The position numbers and the translations under genes are program-made. From Acidobacteriota bacterium (GTDB lineage: Bacteria; Acidobacteriota; Thermoanaerobaculia; Thermoanaerobaculales; Thermoanaerobaculaceae): DNA of 9,010 bases. The notes beneath the pieces were generated by a model. It saw nothing but the letters and a program-made list of their open reading frames with translations, was not told where the DNA came from and made no database searches. Shown here one piece after another: positions 5,812 to 9,010 of the stretch. The stretch covers positions 1 through 9,010 of the forward strand of contig JAJXUY010000042.1 in assembly GCA_021782525.1 (NCBI GenBank). Reading direction: 5' to 3'. Numbering within the stretch: the first letter of the stretch is position 1; every line of letters begins with the position of its first letter.

Positions 5812-8130
5812 ATGCCGGAGGCCCCGGGGTTGATCGAGCAGGCGCTGGAGCAGGCCGCGCCGCAGCTCGTGTTCCTCACCCCCGGCGAGCGCGCCGGGCG
5901 CTGGCGCGACGCGTTCGGCGACGCCGCCGACCGGGTGCCGCACCCGTACTGGCTGTACTCCGGCGCCGACCAGAGCCCGCTCGTGCTCGGCATCCCGCTG
6001 CGGCTCTCGGCGAGCTGGGAGGCGTTCGGACGCGAGATCGCGCGCCTGGTCGAGGCCGAGATCGCCTACCGGCGCGCCATGGCGCAGCAGGCCGAGGTGA
6101 GCAAGGCCGCCCTCGTGGACCAGCGCCGCCTGGTGGTCGGCAGGATCGCCGAGACGCTCGAGAACGCCTACCTGCACGACTACGGCCAGCGCCTCCCCGA
6201 GATCTTCCTCCTCGTGCTGACCCGCGAGGTCGCGGAGCACCTGCGCGTGGCGGCGCGCGCGCTCGCCGCGGCCGCCCCCGAGTTGGGGGCGCGCGCCATC
6301 GACGAGATCCGCTACGCCACCGCGCACCGCTTCGGCGACGTCGTCCACCGCGCCCGCACGCAGGCGCTCGAGCGCCTGCGACGGGTCGAGGCGCTGGAGC
6401 CGACCGCGGCGTCGCGGGCGTTCGCCGCGCTGGTCCGCGACGACCTCGTCCCGTTCGCCGAGCGGCACGTGAGCACCGGCCTCCCCGAGGTCACGGCGTA
6501 CGTGCAGGGGCACCTCCACATCGACGCCGGCCGCTTCCGCACGATCTTCCGCGCCACGACCGATCGCATCCAGGAGCTGCGCGCCGCCGACCCGGCGTTC
6601 GACCGCGTCCTCGCCGCCACCGATCCCGACGCCGCGGCGGTCCCCGGCGAGCGCTTGCTCTTCTGCCCGGCCGTGCTCGAGCTGCTCGAGTTCTGGCCGC
6701 ACCCGGCGACGCCGCACCTCTCGGCCGACCTCCGCCGCCTCCTCATCGACGTCGCCCGGCGCTTCAAGCGCTTCGAGGTCGTCGACGCTTTGCGCGAGCG
6801 CGTCGTCGCCATCACCGAGTCGGGATCGCACCCGATCACGCAGCTGCAGGGTCGGACGGTGCAGCTCTCCGACTCGACGCGGCCGTTCGACTTCACGTCG
6901 CCCGGCGTCCTCCCCTCGGTCGTGCGCCGGTACGGTCTGCTGTACGACCTCGTCGAGTTCACCCAGCTCATCGAGGAGCTGCGCCGGCACGGCCGCACCA
7001 GCGAGGAGCAGGCGATGCGGCAGATGGTGCGCTTCCTTGCGGGCGCCGAGGAGGTCCGCCGGCGGCATCGCCTCAAGTTCGAGAAGTTCCTCGGCGACGG
7101 GGCGTTCTACTCCGCGCGCAGCGCCCGCGCCGTCTTCCTCGCCGCCGCCGAGCTGCGCACGCTGTACGAGCGCATGCGGCGGCACGGCTTCCCGTTCGAC
7201 CGCGGCCTGCGCCTCGCCGTCAACGTCGGCACCTACCACCTGCTGCCGATGGTCCCCGCCGCCGTCGACCGTCCGACGTTCGAGTTCTTCGGCCACGGCC
7301 TCGTCGAGCTCGTCCGCCTTACGACCGGCAAGACGACGCACGAGGTCGAGGACATCGCCGACTTCCTCATCGCCAACGGCTACGACCTGCAGCGGGTGCT
7401 CGAGTTCCTCGAGCCGGTGCGCCACGCCAGCCGGTTCGCCCCGATGACCAAGGAGCGCCCGTACGCCGCGTTCATCGCCGAGAACGGCGAGCTCGTCAAC
7501 CTCGGCGGCGTCGTCACCGAGAGCTTCCTCCGCGATCTCGAGGTCGAGTGGGAGGACGGCCCGCTTGCCGAGGGGGAGGCGTTCGGGGCGCGCTGGCTGC
7601 TGCTCGGAGCCGCGGCCGCCGGCGAGAAGGAGCGGTGGATCGGCCTGCGCGTCCTCGGCACGGCGCGGCTCAAGGGGCTCGAGCCGATGCCGCTGATCGA
7701 GACCGTGGTGTTCGACGAGGCGCCGAAGCTCACCCCGCTGGCCCCTCGCACGCCGCTCGAACGCACGCTGCAGCGCCTCTCGGGCGCGCTCGGGGATGAC
7801 GACGTCGAGACCACCGTGGTGGAGGTGGACCCCGCGCTGTGCGTCGTCAGCGTCCTCGAGGCCCCGGCGGCCCGCACCTGGTACATCGGCCGCTTCGAGG
7901 AGGAGCTGGCGGCGCTGGTCAACGCCTTCCGCATCACGCTCACGCCGGTGGGCCTGACCGACGGGGAGCCGTTCGAGTCGTGGCTGTTCCAGCGCCGGGC
8001 CGACCTCGCCAAGCTCTACCACGGGCTGCGGCGCAACTCCGCCGGCGCCACCGTCCCGCTCGAGGACCTGCGCCGGCGCGACGGGTACCTCACCTGCCGC
8101 CTCGCCGCGCCGCACCGCTCCCCCCGCTGA
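5812..8130 (+). CDS. large soluble protein with a divergent class III nucleotidyl cyclase-like domain
   Basis: 772 residues, no signal peptide or transmembrane helix, so cytoplasmic. The middle (~370-540) resembles a class III adenylate/guanylate cyclase. LYDLVEFTQL (377-386) matches the FxDIxGFT strand with metal-ligand D379; EKFLGDGAFYS (424-434) holds the second metal Asp D429, 50 residues on, with K425 where adenylate cyclases carry their adenine-selecting Lys. GLRLAVNVG (~464-472) and FEFFG (490-494, E491 at the second base-selecting site) follow. R502 sits at the transition-state Arg position, but V498 replaces the expected Asn. Activity is therefore plausible but uncertain; it could be weak, altered or a nucleotide sensor. 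Regions 1-370 (mostly helical) and ~545-772 (mixed) are unrecognised. The start is ATG 5812; a TTG at 5830 has a better-spaced GGAGG (5817-5821) and is an alternative. It follows comM by 35 bp. Confidence 0.7.
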   Translation: MPEAPGLIEQALEQAAPQLVFLTPGERAGRWRDAFGDAADRVPHPYWLYSGADQSPLVLGIPLRLSASWEAFGREIARLVEAEIAYRRAMAQQAEVSKAALVDQRRLVVGRIAETLENAYLHDYGQRLPEIFLLVLTREVAEHLRVAARALAAAAPELGARAIDEIRYATAHRFGDVVHRARTQALERLRRVEALEPTAASRAFAALVRDDLVPFAERHVSTGLPEVTAYVQGHLHIDAGRFRTIFRATTDRIQELRAADPAFDRVLAATDPDAAAVPGERLLFCPAVLELLEFWPHPATPHLSADLRRLLIDVARRFKRFEVVDALRERVVAITESGSHPITQLQGRTVQLSDSTRPFDFTSPGVLPSVVRRYGLLYDLVEFTQLIEELRRHGRTSEEQAMRQMVRFLAGAEEVRRRHRLKFEKFLGDGAFYSARSARAVFLAAAELRTLYERMRRHGFPFDRGLRLAVNVGTYHLLPMVPAAVDRPTFEFFGHGLVELVRLTTGKTTHEVEDIADFLIANGYDLQRVLEFLEPVRHASRFAPMTKERPYAAFIAENGELVNLGGVVTESFLRDLEVEWEDGPLAEGEAFGARWLLLGAAAAGEKERWIGLRVLGTARLKGLEPMPLIETVVFDEAPKLTPLAPRTPLERTLQRLSGALGDDDVETTVVEVDPALCVVSVLEAPAARTWYIGRFEEELAALVNAFRITLTPVGLTDGEPFESWLFQRRADLAKLYHGLRRNSAGATVPLEDLRRRDGYLTCRLAAPHRSPR

Positions 8131-8155
8131 GCGCCTGGGAGGGAAGCGTTGGAGA

Positions 8156-8248
8156 GGGCAAGAGGAAGAGGGAAGAGGGCAAAGGGAATACAAGACCATC
8201 GGGGCGTCTCTTGTCTTCCCTTTTCCCTTTTCCCTTTTCCCTTTTCCC
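8156..8248. repeat. long imperfect purine/pyrimidine inverted repeat (large hairpin)
   Basis: A purine arm (8156-8195) and a pyrimidine arm (8209-8248) pair over 40 positions with about 7 mismatches around a 13-base loop (8196-8208). The inner stem, GGGAATACAAGA against TCTTGTCTTCCC, has one mismatch in 12. This fills much of the 198-bp gap between the cyclase-like gene and the hydrolase gene. It lacks a terminal U-run, so it is not a standard intrinsic terminator, though it could slow or stop transcription. The open frame through its minus strand would encode only a low-complexity Lys/Gly/Glu repeat. Confidence 0.75.
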
Positions 8249-8275
8249 TTTTCCCTTTCCCCTTTCCCTTTCCCC
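8221..8275. repeat. TTTTCCC tandem repeat tract
   Basis: Five perfect copies of the heptamer TTTTCCC (8221-8255) are followed by three shorter or altered units (TTTCCCC, TTTCCC, TTTCCCC). The minus strand is therefore runs of GGG spaced by 3-4 A, which fits a G-quadruplex motif; the mirror symmetry of the tract would also permit triplex (H-DNA). Copy number is likely to vary by slippage. It is too AT-rich and too simple for its surroundings. It ends in CCCCTGGGG just before the hydrolase promoter. Confidence 0.9.
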
Positions 8276-8282
8276 TGGGGTA

Positions 8283-8311
8283 TTGCCATTCGGGGCGAAC
8301 GGGCCGACACT
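8283..8311 (+). promoter_or_regulatory. predicted promoter of the metallo-hydrolase gene (TTGCCA-N17-GACACT)
   Basis: TTGCCA (8283-8288) matches the -35 consensus at 5 of 6 positions, with an exact 17-bp spacer to GACACT (8306-8311). The -10 is weak but nearly identical to the predicted comM one. Transcription would begin near 8318, leaving a leader of only about 10 nt. The TTTTCCC tract lies immediately upstream of the -35, where it could bend or restructure the promoter DNA. Confidence 0.4.
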
Positions 8312-8318
8312 GCTGCGG

Positions 8319-8324
8319 GGAGGT
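8319..8324 (+). promoter_or_regulatory. Shine-Dalgarno site of the metallo-hydrolase gene
   Basis: GGAGGT precedes the GTG at 8329; GGAGG ends 5 bp before the start codon. This selects the GTG and includes the signal peptide in the product. Confidence 0.7.
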
Positions 8325-8328
8325 CACC

Positions 8329-9010
8329 GTGCGCCCCGTCGTGCGAGTCGCAGCGTTCGTGGTCGTGGCTTTCGGCACGGCGCTCACCGTGCTCGCGGCC
8401 GCCGGCGACGCCGCCCGGCTCACCGCGGCGCTGCACTGGTTCGGGCAGAGCGCGTTTAGGATCGACGGGCCGCCGATCATCTACATCGACCCGTTCCGGC
8501 TTCCAAACGGGCTTCCGAAGGCGGGCATCATCCTCGTCACCCACGCCCACTTCGACCACTGCTCGCCCGCCGACGTGGCGAAGATCCGCACGCCGGAAAC
8601 GGTCGTGATCGGCGCGCGCGAGGTCGCGGCCAAGCTGCCGCCGCCCGTCGAGGTGATCGCCCCCGGCGAGACGAAGACGGTTGCGGGCGTGACGATCCGG
8701 GCGGTGCCGGCGTACAACATCGACACGCGGTACCACCCGAGGAGCGCCGGCAACGTCGGCTTCCTCGTCACGGTCGGCGGCATCACCTACTACCACGCCG
8801 GCGACACCGACCTGATCCCCGAAATGAGCGGCCTCGCCCCCGACGTGGCGCTGCTGCCGGTCGGCGGCACGTACACGATGGACGTCGCCGAGGCCGCGCG
8901 CGCGGCGCGCCTGATCCGGCCGAGGGTCGCGGTGCCGATGCACTACGGCTCGGTCGTCGGCTCCCCCGCGGACGGCGAGCGGTTCGCCGCCCTGCTGACG
9001 GGAAGCGGGA
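8329..9010 (+). CDS. secreted UlaG/UPF0173-like metallo-beta-lactamase-fold hydrolase (3' end outside window)
   Basis: 227 codons from GTG 8329 to the window edge, probably only a short tail short of complete. Residues 1-26 look like a signal peptide (RPVVR, then a Val/Ala-rich core to AAAGDA), so the enzyme is likely exported or lipid-free periplasmic; no lipobox Cys is present. The fold signature is complete: LHWFGQSAFRI (~35-45), the zinc motif H72-A-H74-F-D76-H77 in THAHFDHCSP, YYHAGDTD (H156, D159), LLPVGGTYTMDVAEA and PMHYGS (H205). The LGHSAF/THxHxDH/HAGDT/PMHY layout is that of UlaG and UPF0173 metal-dependent hydrolases, which are usually cytoplasmic; the signal peptide is the odd part. 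The substrate is unknown; UlaG itself acts on a lactone phosphate, but no sugar pathway lies near. It has its own promoter and Shine-Dalgarno site after the repeat-filled gap. Confidence 0.9.
   Translation, partial: MRPVVRVAAFVVVAFGTALTVLAAAGDAARLTAALHWFGQSAFRIDGPPIIYIDPFRLPNGLPKAGIILVTHAHFDHCSPADVAKIRTPETVVIGAREVAAKLPPPVEVIAPGETKTVAGVTIRAVPAYNIDTRYHPRSAGNVGFLVTVGGITYYHAGDTDLIPEMSGLAPDVALLPVGGTYTMDVAEAARAARLIRPRVAVPMHYGSVVGSPADGERFAALLTGSG

Noticed and set aside
8156..8248. Large hairpin as an intrinsic terminator of the cyclase-like gene
   Set aside because: No U-run follows the stem on the plus strand and the arms are long and mismatched; some effect on transcription remains possible.
8221..8275. 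Heptamer tract as a CRISPR array
   Set aside because: Units are 7 bp with no spacers, and no cas gene is present.
5437..8943. Very long open frame on the minus strand (over 1,100 codons) opposite comM, the cyclase-like gene and the hydrolase gene
   Set aside because: It lies wobble-to-wobble with the plus-strand genes, where stops need A-ending Ser/Leu sense codons that this genome avoids. Its product is Arg/His/Glu-rich without motifs, and it crosses the repeat as a Lys/Gly run.

Overview
A very GC-rich bacterial window (roughly 70-75% G+C by eye) in which nearly every third codon position is G or C. It holds eight protein genes, two of them cut by the window edges. I see no tRNA, rRNA, CRISPR array, insertion sequence or phage gene. 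The organism is probably a free-living, high-GC bacterium. A quinone-pathway methyltransferase and ComM fit many phyla, and nothing visible fixes the taxon; Acidobacteriota or a similar group is only a guess. Because A-ending codons are rare, long open frames appear opposite real genes, and I treated those as shadows.

Left block (1-3531, minus strand): a tight three-gene unit read right to left. It encodes a small four-helix DUF2231-type membrane protein, then (4-bp GTGA overlap) a large membrane-anchored LtaS-like phosphoglycerol/phosphoethanolamine-type transferase with an extra N-terminal Ig-like domain, then (33-bp gap) a UbiE/MenG methyltransferase that runs off the left edge. The theme is the cell envelope and membrane, though a shared process is not shown.

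Centre (3532-5776): a short divergent region, a CvpA-like membrane protein on the plus strand, a 50-residue single-helix membrane protein converging on and overlapping its 3' end, and then comM (the YifB/Mg-chelatase-like AAA+ helicase used in natural transformation). The comM leader is the most regulated-looking stretch of the window. It has a -35/-10 pair, a 13-bp palindrome over the -10, and a perfect 7-bp hairpin that buries the whole Shine-Dalgarno sequence.

Right block (5777-9010, plus strand): a 772-residue soluble protein with a divergent class III nucleotidyl-cyclase-like domain between two unrecognised regions. Next is a 198-bp intergenic stretch dominated by a purine/pyrimidine inverted repeat with a TTTTCCC tandem tract. 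Last is a secreted UlaG/UPF0173-like metallo-beta-lactamase-fold hydrolase that reaches the right edge.

Two promoter styles recur. Four starts carry a TANNNT hexamer 6-7 bp upstream of the start codon, as in leaderless mRNAs. Two others have TTGNCN-N17-(C/G)ACACT followed by a strong Shine-Dalgarno site. The candidates for undescribed biology are the cyclase-like protein, the Ig/LtaS fusion, the comM leader hairpin and the purine/pyrimidine element.
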